Assembly: GCF_018449525.1 (NCBI RefSeq)
Contig: NZ_JAAVUS010000005.1
Location: forward strand, 356,507-420,506
Source of the DNA: Bradyrhizobium sp. dw_78
Lineage (GTDB): Bacteria; Pseudomonadota; Alphaproteobacteria; Rhizobiales; Xanthobacteraceae
Reading direction: 5' to 3'
Length of the DNA: 64,000 nt
Positions 11,641 through 20,085 of this stretch are shown piece by piece (within the stretch, counting starts at the first letter, position 1; each line of letters begins with the position of its first letter). The position numbers and the translations under genes are program-made. The notes beneath the pieces were generated by a model, which saw nothing but the letters and a program-made list of their open reading frames with translations, ran no database searches and was not told the origin of the DNA.

Positions 11641-12612
11641 TCACCCAATCGTCCCCAGTTTCGGAAACGCGTCCGGAGCAGCCGCCAGGGCCGCGCGGGC
11701 GCGGGCGCTGTCATTATCCATCTGGCGCACCAGCGCATCGACGCTGTCGAACTTCAGCTCATCGCGGATAAAGGCGATGAAGGCGACGTCCAGCGCGGTT
11801 CCATAGAGATCGCCCTTGAAATCGAACAAAAAGACTTCCAGCAGCGGGGCGCCATTGTCGAAGGTGGGGCGGCGGCCGAAGCTCGCGACGCCGTCGAAGC
11901 GCTGATCACCGCGGCCGACCCGCACGGCGTAGATGCCGTGCTTGAGCCCGCAATTGCCGTCGAGGCGGATATTGGCGGTGGGATAGCCGAGGCCGCGGCC
12001 ACGCTTCTCGCCGTGAATCACCTCACCGGTAACGAACCAGGGACCGCCCAGCATCGCCGTGGCATCGGCGACATGCCCCTCGGTGAGCGCCATGCGGATG
12101 GCGCTGGAGGAGACCGGCCGCTCATCGATATCGACATGCGGCTGCACATCGACCTCGATGCCGAGCCGGGGCGCCTCGCCGACCAGCAGGCTCGGCGAGC
12201 CGACCCGCCCCTTGCCGAAATGGAAGTCGTAGCCGACGGCTATTCCGCTGATCCCGAGCCGCTCGATCAGATCATGGTGAATGAAATCTTGCGCGGTGGT
12301 GCCGGCGCGGGTGGCGTCGAATGTCATTACCACGGCGCCGGCGAGGCCGGTCCCGGCCAGCAGCCGCAGCTTGGCGGCCTCGTCGGTCAGCCGGAATTGG
12401 GGGGTATTCGGGCTGAAAAACCGCCGCGGATGCGGTTCGAACGTCACCGCCAGCGCCGGTTTGCCGTGAATACGCCCCATCTCGAGCGCCGCGGCGATCA
12501 CGGCGCGGTGGCCAAGGTGGACGCCGTCGAAATTCCCCATGGCGACCACGGTTCCCCTCGGAATCGCGGTGGAAGGCGTGGAATCGCGGATAACGGTAAA
12601 GCCAGACGTCAT
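11641..12612 (-). CDS. ribF: Bifunctional riboflavin kinase / FAD synthetase
   Basis: Phosphorylates riboflavin to FMN and adenylates FMN to FAD. The 323-residue protein has the nucleotidyl-transferase N-terminal domain with [11 protein letters not shown] (residues 27-37). The C-terminal flavokinase domain shows [11 protein letters not shown] and [11 protein letters not shown]. Length is typical. It is the first gene of a ribF-ileS-lspA run. Functionally it completes flavin synthesis begun by enzymes such as RibH2 at 36.4 kb, and its FAD is needed by CoxM. No riboswitch is seen upstream. Confidence 0.95.
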   Translation of the reverse strand: MTSGFTVIRDSTPSTAIPRGTVVAMGNFDGVHLGHRAVIAAALEMGRIHGKPALAVTFEPHPRRFFSPNTPQFRLTDEAAKLRLLAGTGLAGAVVMTFDATRAGTTAQDFIHHDLIERLGISGIAVGYDFHFGKGRVGSPSLLVGEAPRLGIEVDVQPHVDIDERPVSSSAIRMALTEGHVADATAMLGGPWFVTGEVIHGEKRGRGLGYPTANIRLDGNCGLKHGIYAVRVGRGDQRFDGVASFGRRPTFDNGAPLLEVFLFDFKGDLYGTALDVAFIAFIRDELKFDSVDALVRQMDNDSARARAALAAAPDAFPKLGTIG

Positions 12613-12939
12613 TTTCAGGGATTCTTCAGCTCAAATCGGGTGCCGGACGGTGGCTTGGCGGCCCCGGCGAAGTCAAGTGATGTCCCAAAACGGGGCCTGC
12701 GGCGTCTTCGAGCAGGGCGGATACCGGTTTGTGGGAAAAAAACGCGTCAAAACAGCCAGGATAGCTCCCGTTCTGATTCAGTCAGAACCGAAAAAAGCGC
12801 CGGGGTGGACGTCAAATCCGGTATCGGGAGGCGGCGGTTAACGGGCTGTTTAACGGCTGATGCTACTGCTGGGGACGAACTGCGGGACGTTCCTGTCCCA
12901 GGCAGACTGATAGTTAATGGCGTCGTAACGGGGGTCCAG
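12613..12939. other. Intergenic region between ribF and the CheY-like gene
   Basis: Divergent gap of 327 bases. It holds a family A repeat (12703-12800), then a near-consensus CtrA-like pair of TTAAC boxes at 12838-12854 (start-to-start spacing 12 rather than 11). GGGGGT lies shortly before the ATG of the response regulator. No further gene is seen. Confidence 0.6.
12703..12800 (+). repeat. Dispersed repeat family A, copy 1
   Basis: Contains the family signature ACCGGTT...GGGAAAAAAACGCGTCAAAACA followed, after a gap, by the inverted repeat GTTCTGATTCAGTCAGAAC. Same layout as the copies at 15.8, 23.7 and 57.4 kb. Confidence 0.75.
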
Positions 12940-13335
12940 ATGGCGGTTGATTTGTCGATGTCGGTTTTGGTGGTGGATGACTACAACACCATGATCCGCA
13001 TCATCAGAAATCTTCTGAAACAGCTCGGCTTCGAGAATATCGATGACGCCAGCGATGGCTCGGCTGCGTTGAACAAGATGCGCAACAAGAAGTACGGGCT
13101 GGTGATCTCCGACTGGAACATGGAGCCGATGACCGGCTACGACCTGCTCCGGGAAGTGCGTGCGGACCCCAATCTGGCCACCACGCCGTTCATCATGATC
13201 ACGGCGGAATCGAAGACCGAGAATGTGATCGCGGCCAAGAAGGCCGGCGTGAACAATTATATCGTCAAGCCGTTCAATGCGGCCACGCTGAAGACCAAGA
13301 TCGAAGCGGTGTTTCCGGACATGGCGAGCGCGTAA
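12940..13335 (+). CDS. CheY-like single-domain response regulator
   Basis: 131-residue receiver domain with no output domain. Acidic pocket VVDD (about residues 12-15), phospho-acceptor Asp in LVISDWNMEPMTGY, switch Thr in IMITAES and invariant Lys in YIVKPF are all present. It resembles chemotaxis CheY-type proteins that act by protein-protein contact. The ATG at 12940 (MAVDLSMSVLVVDDY) follows GGGGGT. An in-frame frame extends far upstream through ribF antisense DNA and is not coding. No kinase or flagellar gene is adjacent, so the partner is unknown. It is probably monocistronic; a palindromic repeat follows. Confidence 0.9.
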   Translation: MAVDLSMSVLVVDDYNTMIRIIRNLLKQLGFENIDDASDGSAALNKMRNKKYGLVISDWNMEPMTGYDLLREVRADPNLATTPFIMITAESKTENVIAAKKAGVNNYIVKPFNAATLKTKIEAVFPDMASA

Positions 13336-13401
13336 TAGCGCCAGGCGACTTCCCGCTGACCAATCAAGATGCCCGGCATTGTCCGGGCATTTTATTTTTC
13401 G

Positions 13402-13488
13402 CCGTCATTCCGGGCGTCTCGAAGAGGCGAACTATGGTGCGCAATTGCGCATCTGAGGTCCGGTCCTTCAGACCATCCCGGGACGACG
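13402..13488. repeat. Dispersed GTCATTCCGG palindrome, family B, copy 2
   Basis: GTCATTCCGGGCG at the left end and CATCCCGGGACGACGG at the right, with GCGCAATTGCGCATCTGAGG in the centre. It lies between the convergent response regulator and HAD genes. The inner GCAATTGCGCATCTGAGG block recurs in the copy at 60.7 kb. Confidence 0.72.
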
Positions 13489-13495
13489 GCATCAA

Positions 13496-14350
13496 CTACC
13501 AGCGCAATTCCCGCATCAGCGCCCGCGGCGGATGGCCGAACAGTTCCTTGACCGAGGCGGGATCGAACTGGTCGATGCCCTCGAATTCTTCGGCGTGGAT
13601 GCCGCGTGTCACGAACAGGCAATCGATCCCGAAACCGTGGGCGCCCGCCAGATCGGTCCGCACGGAATCGCCGATCGCAAGGACGCGGCTGAGCTGGGGC
13701 ATCTCGCCGCGGCGCTCGGCCGCAAGCCCGATGGCCCGTTCGTAGATCGGCCGGTGCGGTTTGCCGTAGAAAATCACCTCGCCGCCGAGTTCGCGATAGA
13801 GTTCGGCGACCGCGCCCGCGCAATAGATCAGGCGGTCGCCGCGCTCGACCACGATGTCGGGATTGGCGCAGATCAGCGGCAGCTTGCGCTCGCGCGCCTG
13901 CATCATCATGCCGCGATAATCCTCGGCGGATTCGGTCTCGTCGTCCAGGAGACCGGTGCAGACGATGTAATCCGCCTCGCCCAGCGGCGCGAGCACCGGA
14001 TCGAGCCCGCGATAGATGGAATTGTCGCGTTCCGGTCCGAGCCAGAAAACTTTCCGGCCGGGGTGATCGGCGACGTAATGCCGGGTGAGATCGCCTGAGC
14101 TGACGATCGCGTCATAGGTGTCGTCGGCGACGTCGAGCTTGCGCAATTGCCGCTGCACGGAATCCGCCGGCCGCGGCGCATTGGTGATCAGGATGACGGT
14201 GCCGCCCTGCTGGCGAAAGCTATGAAGCGCCTCGCAGGCCTCGGGAAATGCCTCCAGCCCGTTATGGACCACGCCCCAGATGTCGCTGAGCACGACGTCC
14301 ACGCCATCGACGAGATCGCGCAGCCTTTCGACGAAACGGAGGCCCGTCAT
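13496..14350 (-). CDS. HAD superfamily hydrolase, subfamily IIA (NagD-like, TIGR01459 type)
   Basis: Predicted cytoplasmic phosphatase of 284 residues. Motif I is VVLSDIWGVVHNG, with the nucleophile Asp and a Trp in place of the usual second Asp (DxWG), as in this alphaproteobacterial subfamily. Motif II is ILITNAPR, and motif III/IV is LAIGDSVRTDLAGAHGFGID. The cap domain lies between motifs II and III, as in NagD-type proteins. The substrate is not deducible. It is followed 15 bases away by the EAL-like gene, which reads in the same direction and lies upstream of it. Confidence 0.88.
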   Translation of the reverse strand: MTGLRFVERLRDLVDGVDVVLSDIWGVVHNGLEAFPEACEALHSFRQQGGTVILITNAPRPADSVQRQLRKLDVADDTYDAIVSSGDLTRHYVADHPGRKVFWLGPERDNSIYRGLDPVLAPLGEADYIVCTGLLDDETESAEDYRGMMMQARERKLPLICANPDIVVERGDRLIYCAGAVAELYRELGGEVIFYGKPHRPIYERAIGLAAERRGEMPQLSRVLAIGDSVRTDLAGAHGFGIDCLFVTRGIHAEEFEGIDQFDPASVKELFGHPPRALMRELRW

Positions 14351-14365
14351 GACACGGATCGCCGG

Positions 14366-15784
14366 CTAGCCCGGTCCTGCGATGCGCCGCGCCAGCGCGG
14401 CATTGCCGGTGGCTCTGGGAGAATTGATCGCCGGGATATCGGCGGGAGCGGTGTTGCCGGAACCATTGCTGTCCTGCGCCTTGGTGGGAGCGGTCCCGCC
14501 GGTAGCAGATGCGCCTTCCGGCCGCAACGGCCGCGGCGGCGCAAACAGGAAGCCCTGTCCGAACCGGACATCGTAGTCGAGCAGGTCGACCACCGCGCGT
14601 TCCCCTTCGATCCGTTCGGCGATCAGGTCGATTCCGAAGCGGCCGAGCAGATCGGAAAGGTCGGAAGGATGGATGTCGGATGTCGAGCTTTGCCTGACAT
14701 CGAGCAGCAGCGCCGCGGGAACCTTGATGAAGCGGACGCCGCGGTCGGCGAGGTCGCGCGGCTCGAATCTGAGATCGGTGACATGATCAATGGAGAATCG
14801 GAAGCCGCGTTGCGCCAGGGCCGCCAGATGTTCGGCCTCGGTCGGGCCCATGTTGCGGAACGTCGCCTGCTTGAATTCGAGCACGAAGGAGGGGGCCAGC
14901 GCGCGGTTGGCCTCGAGGAAATCGAGGCATTGCGCGAAGGTCGCCGGATGGGCCAGCGTGGCCGCGGCGACGTTGCAGAAGATCCCGACTTCCTTGTTGC
15001 GGACCATCAGCCGGCGCAGCACCTGCACGCAGCGCAGCATCACCATATGGTCGATCCGGCCGATCAGCCCGGCGGCTTCCGCGATCCCGACGAAATCATC
15101 GGCGGTGATGACCTGGTCCTTGTCGTCGCGCAGGCGGGTCACGGCTTCGTAGAACCGAACCTTGCGCTGCGGCAGGGTCACCATCGGCTGCAGATAGAGA
15201 TCGAGCCGGTTCTCCTCCACGGCGCTTTTCACGGCCGCAAGCACGTGTACCGGGTTGCGGGAAGGGGCGGGCGCTGTCGCTGCGGGAGCCGCCACAGCGC
15301 CGGAGGCTTCGCCGGACGGCGGCAATTCCTGCTGCCGGTGATCCGCCGGCTTGCTGGCCGCCGCTGCGGCCGCAATGCCTGACGCCAGCATTTCGTCATG
15401 CGCTGCGACGGAGGCGGCGAGCTGCTTGACCAGCATGCCCAGTTCACCGATTTCGCCCATGACGGATTGAATACGGTCCGCGCCGGTGGAATTCGCCGAG
15501 GCGACACGGCCCTCGACCGCGGAAAGCCGCCGTCCGAATTCGGCGATCTGACGGGCGAGATCGGCGGTGCCGCGCGACAAATCAGCGATCTGGCTGCCGA
15601 CGTCGGTGCGGTCGCGCAGCCGCATCGATACGGCGTTGTAGAGGATCAGGAAGGTCAGCGCGGTGAGCGCCACGATCGCGGATTCGGTTCCGCTGATTCC
15701 TGCGACCGAATACAGGACGAGGCCGAGCGAGGCTGCGACCAGCACCATGCAGATGGCGATGAAAATTGTCGAAATACGGATCAT
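14366..15784 (-). CDS. Membrane-anchored EAL-domain protein with degenerate active site
   Basis: 472 residues. Two N-terminal membrane segments (STIFIAICMVLVAASLGLVLY and the following AIVALTALTFLILYNAV) lead to an amphipathic coiled-coil-like region (ADLSRGTADLARQIAEFGRR). A Pro/Ala linker and an EAL domain from about residue 195 follow. EAL is present as YEAVTRL and the later Glu as LEFKQ. The catalytic DDFG motif reads SIDHVTD and the loop-6 region AERIEGE. It probably binds c-di-GMP or a protein partner rather than hydrolysing c-di-GMP; this is inference. It ends in a Gly/Ser/Thr-rich tail and sits directly upstream of the HAD gene. Confidence 0.85.
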   Translation of the reverse strand: MIRISTIFIAICMVLVAASLGLVLYSVAGISGTESAIVALTALTFLILYNAVSMRLRDRTDVGSQIADLSRGTADLARQIAEFGRRLSAVEGRVASANSTGADRIQSVMGEIGELGMLVKQLAASVAAHDEMLASGIAAAAAASKPADHRQQELPPSGEASGAVAAPAATAPAPSRNPVHVLAAVKSAVEENRLDLYLQPMVTLPQRKVRFYEAVTRLRDDKDQVITADDFVGIAEAAGLIGRIDHMVMLRCVQVLRRLMVRNKEVGIFCNVAAATLAHPATFAQCLDFLEANRALAPSFVLEFKQATFRNMGPTEAEHLAALAQRGFRFSIDHVTDLRFEPRDLADRGVRFIKVPAALLLDVRQSSTSDIHPSDLSDLLGRFGIDLIAERIEGERAVVDLLDYDVRFGQGFLFAPPRPLRPEGASATGGTAPTKAQDSNGSGNTAPADIPAINSPRATGNAALARRIAGPG

Positions 15785-15846
15785 GTTGCGCGCGACGCTC
15801 CCCCAAGCGCGGCAACCTTAGCATCAATGTTGATTCGAGGGGCTAT

Positions 15847-15946
15847 AGCGTTTTCGAGCGAAGTGGATTCCGGTTCGCGCGAAGAAAACGCGTCAGAACA
15901 AAATGTTAGAGCCCGGTTCTGATGCAATCAGAGCCGGTAAGGCTCT
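15847..15946 (+). repeat. Dispersed repeat family A, copy 2
   Basis: Near-complete copy: AGCGTTTTCGAGCGAAGTGG, CCGGTTCGCGCGAAGAAAAC, GCGTCAGAACA, then the inverted repeat GGTTCTGATGCAATCAGAGCC and the closing GGCTCT. It serves as a reference copy for the family. Confidence 0.85.
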
Positions 15947-16106
15947 GATGTTCTCTGGTGCGGCCGGATGTTCCGCAGCCTGGCTGGCGGCAGCTCCATC
16001 GCCCCGTTCTTGGCGGGGTGTGGCTGGCATTGTCCGCTCGGGACGGCGAGGACACCGCATCCTCGCCGGAATTCTCAATCCATGCAAATTTTTATACGCG
16101 AAGTCC

Positions 16107-16133
16107 GGCCCCTCCCGTCTGGCGGGGAGAGGC
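16107..16133. repeat. CTCTCCC-type palindrome, family E, copy 3
   Basis: GGCCCCTCCCGTCTGGCGGG is followed by GAGAGGCC. It is an imperfect hairpin just after the aminotransferase stop codon (the gene is on the other strand). No clear U-tract. Confidence 0.55.
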
Positions 16134-16145
16134 CGGGAAGGGATG

Positions 16146-17492
16146 TTACGCGACCGCGCGGATCACCTTGGCGACCTTCTCGACGATCTCGCCGATCTGC
16201 TCTTCGCTGATGATCAAAGGCGGCGTCAGCGCCAGCGTATCGCCGGCGATGCGCAGCATCAGGTCGTTGTCGTGGAAGGCGCTGACCATCGCGTCGTAGC
16301 CGCGCTTGCCGGCGGCGTCCGGCCGCGAGGCAAGGTCGATGCCGGCGGTCAGGCCGATGGTGCGGATGTCGACCACGTTGGGCTGGCCCTTCAGCGTCAT
16401 CACAGCGTCGGCGAATTTCGGCTCGAGCTTGTTGGCGCGCTCGAACAGCTTTTCGTCGCGATAGATGTCGAGGGTGGCCAGACCCGCGGCGCAGGCGATC
16501 GGATGCGCCGAATAGGTATAGCCGTGGGTGAACTCGACCATGTGCTCCGGGCCGCTCATGAAGGCGTCATGGATGGTGTCGCGCACGATCACGCCGCCCA
16601 TCGGCGCCGCGCCGTTGGTGATGCCCTTGGCGAAGGTGATCATGTCCGGCAGCACGCCGTAACGTTCCGCGGCGAAGGCGTAGCCGAGCCGGCCATAGCC
16701 GGTGATGACCTCGTCGAAAATCAGCAGGATGCCGTGCTTCTGGGTGATCTCGCGCAGCCGCTTGAGATAGCCCTTCGGCGGCGGCAGCACGCCGGTCGAG
16801 CCGGCCATCGGTTCGACGATCACGGCGGCGATGGTGTTGGCGCCGTGCAGATTGACCAGGTTCTCCAGTTCATCGGCGAAATGCGCGCCATATTCCGGCT
16901 CGCCCTTGGTGAAGGCCTGCTTCTCGCGGTCGTAGGTCGCGGGCAGGTGATCGACGCCGGCCAGCAGCGTGCCGAACAGCTTGCGGTTGTTGACGATGCC
17001 GCCCACGGAAGTCCCGCCGAAGCCGACGCCGTGATAGCCGCGCACGCGGCCGATCAGGCGGGTGCGCGAGCCCTGGCTGTTGATCTGGTGGTAGGCCAGC
17101 GCGATCTTGAGCGCGGTGTCGGCGGCTTCCGAGCCGGAATTGCAGAAGAACACGTGGTCGAGCCCGTCCGGCGCCAGATCGGCGATGCGGCTTGCGAGTT
17201 CGAAGGCCTGCGGAATGCCGAACTGGAACGGCGGCGCATAGTCCAGCGCCTCGGCCTGCTTGGCGATCGCGGACGAAATCTGGGTGCGACCGTGGCCGGC
17301 ATTGGTACACCACATGCCCGACGCGGCGTCGATGATCTTACGGCCGTCGACGGTGATGTAGTGCATGTCCTTGGCGCCGGCGAGCAAACGCGGCGCCTTC
17401 TTGAAGGCCCGGTTGGCGGTGAACGGCATCCAGTGCGCGGCAAGGTCGTTCGGAACGTTGACGGCGGCGGAGCGTGGGCTCTTGTCGAGCAT
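16146..17492 (-). CDS. Class III omega-amino acid--pyruvate aminotransferase
   Basis: PLP enzyme of 448 residues resembling beta-alanine/omega-amino acid:pyruvate transaminases. Features are ASGMWCTNAGHG near the N-terminus, the phosphate-binding FCNSGSEAADTALK, GYHGVGFGGTSVGG, the cofactor Asp in LLIFDEVITGYGR, and the Schiff-base Lys in ITFAKGITNGAAPMGG. These fit transfer of a terminal amino group to pyruvate with release of alanine. The exact donor (beta-alanine, taurine or other) cannot be read from sequence. AAGAGG precedes the ATG. No pathway partner is adjacent. Confidence 0.92.
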   Translation of the reverse strand: MLDKSPRSAAVNVPNDLAAHWMPFTANRAFKKAPRLLAGAKDMHYITVDGRKIIDAASGMWCTNAGHGRTQISSAIAKQAEALDYAPPFQFGIPQAFELASRIADLAPDGLDHVFFCNSGSEAADTALKIALAYHQINSQGSRTRLIGRVRGYHGVGFGGTSVGGIVNNRKLFGTLLAGVDHLPATYDREKQAFTKGEPEYGAHFADELENLVNLHGANTIAAVIVEPMAGSTGVLPPPKGYLKRLREITQKHGILLIFDEVITGYGRLGYAFAAERYGVLPDMITFAKGITNGAAPMGGVIVRDTIHDAFMSGPEHMVEFTHGYTYSAHPIACAAGLATLDIYRDEKLFERANKLEPKFADAVMTLKGQPNVVDIRTIGLTAGIDLASRPDAAGKRGYDAMVSAFHDNDLMLRIAGDTLALTPPLIISEEQIGEIVEKVAKVIRAVA

Positions 17493-17632
17493 AGGGGCCT
17501 CTTCATGTCTTAGGGGTTGGCGGTTGCCTGCAAACTATCAGTTTCGGCACCGCACGGGAACGTCAAAGGCTGTACTATTTTGTCCCAATCGGACGGTTTT
17601 CGGGGCCATGCAGCCCCGCGGGAAAGCCGGCC

Positions 17633-18598
17633 TTACAGGTCGGCGGCGCCGATCCAGAACACCTCGCCTTCGGATTCCTCGGTGTCGAGCCATAGCAGCG
17701 GCAATTGCGGAAAGGCGGCCTCCAGCAGCTCGCGGCCGCGGCCGATCTCGCACAATAGCCCGCCTTGCGGCGTCAGGTGCCGGCCGGCTTCCGCCAGAAT
17801 GCGCCTGACGATGGCGAGCCCGTCGGCGCCGCCATCGAAGGCCAGGCTCGGCTCGGCGCGGCATTCGCGCGGCAGCGCCGCCATGCCGTCCGCGTCGACA
17901 TAGGGCGGGTTGGAAATGATCAGGTCGTACCGCCTGCCGCCGAGGGGGTCGAACAGATCGCCCCGGTAGAGCGTCACCCGGTCTTCAAGACCGTAATCGG
18001 CGACATTGCGCGTGGCGACCTCGATCGCGCCCTTGGAGATGTCCACCGCGTCCACTTGCGCGTCCGGGAATGCCCGGCTGGCGAGTACGGCGAGGCAGCC
18101 GGAACCGGTGCAAAGGTCGAGCACGGTCTCCACCGCTCCGGGATCGTCGATCAGCGAGCCGCCGTCCTCGCCGCCGTGCTCGCCGAAATGCGAGTCCAGC
18201 AACTCGCCGATGAAGGAGCGCGGCACGATGGTGCGTTCGTCGACATAGAACGGCAGGCCGCGCATATAGATCTTGTTGACGAGATAGGCGGCCGGTTTAC
18301 GCGTGGCGATGCGCCGGGCGATGACGTCGAGGATTTGTTTCGCCTCGGCCTTCGTCACCCGCGCATGCATGAAGGTCTCGAACTGGTCGGGATGCAGATG
18401 CAGGATTTCGCAGACCAGGAACGCGGCCTCGGCCACGGGATCGGTGGTGCCGTGCGCGAACACCAGCTTCGCCTCGGCGAAACGGCTCACCGCATAGCGG
18501 ACGAAATCGATCGGCGTCAGCAGTTCGCCGGGAGCGACTTTCGGAAACCGGGAGACGGTGCGGCCGCGCTTGGCGGCCGTCTTGGCGCGTTTCGCCAT
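17633..18598 (-). CDS. prmB: Ribosomal protein uL3 glutamine methyltransferase PrmB
   Basis: SAM-dependent N5-glutamine methyltransferase, 321 residues. The NPPY motif (LIISNPPYVDADG) places it in the HemK/PrmB family, and LDLCTGSGCLAVLAS is motif I. The IVPRSFIGELLD segment upstream of motif I matches PrmB (VPRSPIGEL) rather than PrmC (IPRPDTE), so ribosomal protein L3 is the expected substrate. The N-terminus is basic (AKRAKTAAKRGRTV). Its ATG overlaps the moaE stop codon as ATGA. It ends the pgsA-moaD-moaE-prmB run. Confidence 0.9.
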   Translation of the reverse strand: MAKRAKTAAKRGRTVSRFPKVAPGELLTPIDFVRYAVSRFAEAKLVFAHGTTDPVAEAAFLVCEILHLHPDQFETFMHARVTKAEAKQILDVIARRIATRKPAAYLVNKIYMRGLPFYVDERTIVPRSFIGELLDSHFGEHGGEDGGSLIDDPGAVETVLDLCTGSGCLAVLASRAFPDAQVDAVDISKGAIEVATRNVADYGLEDRVTLYRGDLFDPLGGRRYDLIISNPPYVDADGMAALPRECRAEPSLAFDGGADGLAIVRRILAEAGRHLTPQGGLLCEIGRGRELLEAAFPQLPLLWLDTEESEGEVFWIGAADL

Positions 18599-19065
18599 CA
18601 GGACCGGGTCCAGCGTGCGGCCGCCGCGTCGTCACGATCGCGGGCCTCGACCCAGTCCGCGCCATCGGCGTTTTCCTCGCGCTTCCAGAACGGCGCGCTG
18701 GTCTTCAGGTAATCCATCAGGAATTCGGCCGCCTGGAACGCCGCCTGCCGGTGCTGCGAGGCGGTCAGCACCAGCACGATGTTCTCGCCGGGCGTGATGC
18801 GGCCGACGCGGTGAATGACGGTCAGGCCGGTCAGCGGCCAGCGCGACATCGCCTCGTTGGCGTGGCGGGTGATCTCGGCTTCCGCCATGCCGGGATAATG
18901 CTCAAGCGTGAGCGCGGCGAGCGAGGCGCCGCCGTCGCCGTCCCGGCAGATCCCGGAAAAGCTCACCACCGCGCCGATATCCTTGCGGCCGCGCGTCAGC
19001 GCTTCGATCTCGCGCGCGACGTCGAAATCGGCTTCCTGGACGCGGATGGTTACGATGGCGGTCAT
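18598..19065 (-). CDS. moaE: Molybdopterin synthase catalytic subunit MoaE
   Basis: Large subunit of molybdopterin synthase, which transfers sulfur from MoaD thiocarboxylate to precursor Z to make molybdopterin in the cytoplasm. 155 residues with the family hallmarks GAVVSFSGICRDGD, LEHYPGMAEAEI, HRVGRITPGE and the Lys-containing YLKTSAPFWKRE near the C-terminus. moaD lies 23 bases upstream. Its TGA overlaps the prmB ATG. The cofactor made here is required by CoxL at 40.2 kb. Confidence 0.95.
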   Translation of the reverse strand: MTAIVTIRVQEADFDVAREIEALTRGRKDIGAVVSFSGICRDGDGGASLAALTLEHYPGMAEAEITRHANEAMSRWPLTGLTVIHRVGRITPGENIVLVLTASQHRQAAFQAAEFLMDYLKTSAPFWKREENADGADWVEARDRDDAAAARWTRS

Positions 19066-19088
19066 GCGGTGGTCGCGATGGTGAAGGT

Positions 19089-19340
19089 TTATCCGCCGGT
19101 CATTGGCGGGAAAAAAGCGATCTCACGGGCGCCGGCGATCATGGCGTCCGGCCTGACATGGCTATGGTCGATCGCGGCGCGGATCACCCGCGGCCGCTCG
19201 AAGGCGTAGGCATAGGTCTCGCCCTGACGCGCCAGCCAGCCGATCAGATCCTCGACGGTGCGGACATCGGCCGGCGGCTCGATGGTTTCCTCCGGCTTGC
19301 CGATCCGTTCGCGCACCCAGGCGAAATATTTGACTTTCAT
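19089..19340 (-). CDS. moaD: Molybdopterin synthase sulfur-carrier subunit MoaD
   Basis: 83-residue ubiquitin-fold protein (MKVKYFAWVRERIGKPEE) ending in the diagnostic Gly-Gly (FFPPMTGG). Adenylation and thiocarboxylation of that terminal Gly supply sulfur to MoaE. The start ATG overlaps the pgsA stop as ATGA and moaE follows directly, so the three genes are co-translated. All features match MoaD rather than ThiS because of length and the adjacent moaE. Confidence 0.95.
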   Translation of the reverse strand: MKVKYFAWVRERIGKPEETIEPPADVRTVEDLIGWLARQGETYAYAFERPRVIRAAIDHSHVRPDAMIAGAREIAFFPPMTGG

Positions 19341-19963
19341 CCTTCATCCTCCTCGATGAGGTGATGGATGCCGGCGCGGAAATAGTCCCAGCCGGTATAG
19401 ATCGTGAAGATCGCCGATGCCCACAACAGCAGCAGGCCGAGCTGGGTGATGACCGGAACGATCTCGTCCCCGGCCTCGCCCGCGAGCAGGAAGCCGATCG
19501 CGATCAGCTGCATGGTCGTCTTCCACTTGGCGAGCCGGGTCACGGGCACGCTGACCCGCAGGCCGGCGAGATATTCCCGCAGGCCCGACACCAGGATTTC
19601 GCGGCACAGGATCACGATTGCGGCCCACAGCGTCCAGCCGTGGATGATCCCGTCCGCCGCCAGCATCAACAGGCAGGACGCCACCAGGAGCTTGTCGGCG
19701 ATCGGATCGAGCATCCGGCCGAAGGCGGAATGCTGGTTCCAGATCCGCGCGTAATAGCCGTCGAGATAATCGGTGATGCCCGCGGCGATGAACACGGCCA
19801 GCGCCACCCAGCGCAGCCACAGCGGCCCGTCCATGATGGCCTGCGCATAGATGCAGCCCACCACCACCGGGATCGCGATGATGCGGGCGCAGGTCAGGAT
19901 ATTCGGCAGGGACAACGTGCCTTTCGCCGTGCCCCTCGTCGTTCGTGTTGTCGCGATGTTCAT
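19337..19963 (-). CDS. pgsA: CDP-diacylglycerol--glycerol-3-phosphate 3-phosphatidyltransferase PgsA
   Basis: Makes phosphatidylglycerophosphate, the committed step to phosphatidylglycerol, in the inner membrane. The 208-residue protein contains a perfect CDP-alcohol phosphotransferase motif: DYLDG, then YYAR, then G eight residues later, then RMLDPIAD. About four to five hydrophobic segments are visible. I choose the ATG at 19963 (MNIATTRTTRGTAKGTLSLP), close to family starts; an extension upstream to 20011 is unlikely. The stop overlaps the moaD start. uvrC is 122 bases upstream on the same strand. Confidence 0.94.
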   Translation of the reverse strand: MNIATTRTTRGTAKGTLSLPNILTCARIIAIPVVVGCIYAQAIMDGPLWLRWVALAVFIAAGITDYLDGYYARIWNQHSAFGRMLDPIADKLLVASCLLMLAADGIIHGWTLWAAIVILCREILVSGLREYLAGLRVSVPVTRLAKWKTTMQLIAIGFLLAGEAGDEIVPVITQLGLLLLWASAIFTIYTGWDYFRAGIHHLIEEDEG

Positions 19964-20085
19964 CCGCCTTACCAATACCGCCGCAGCATGAAGGTCAACC
20001 GTATGGCGCAAATGGTCCGTTCAACCGGTCTGCTCTAGACCACTGATCCGCTGTAGACCATGCAAATATGACGCGAAACCTGCCC

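Larger units (their letters stand above)
15785..16145. other. Intergenic region with two palindromic repeats
   Basis: 361 bases between the EAL-like gene start and the aminotransferase stop. It contains a family A repeat (15847-15946) and a family E hairpin (16107-16133). No convincing coding frame is seen in the remainder. Confidence 0.6.

Noticed and set aside
11938..12939. Upstream extension of the CheY-like gene
   Set aside because: The frame happens to be open through antisense ribF and a repeat, but conserved sequence begins only at 12940.
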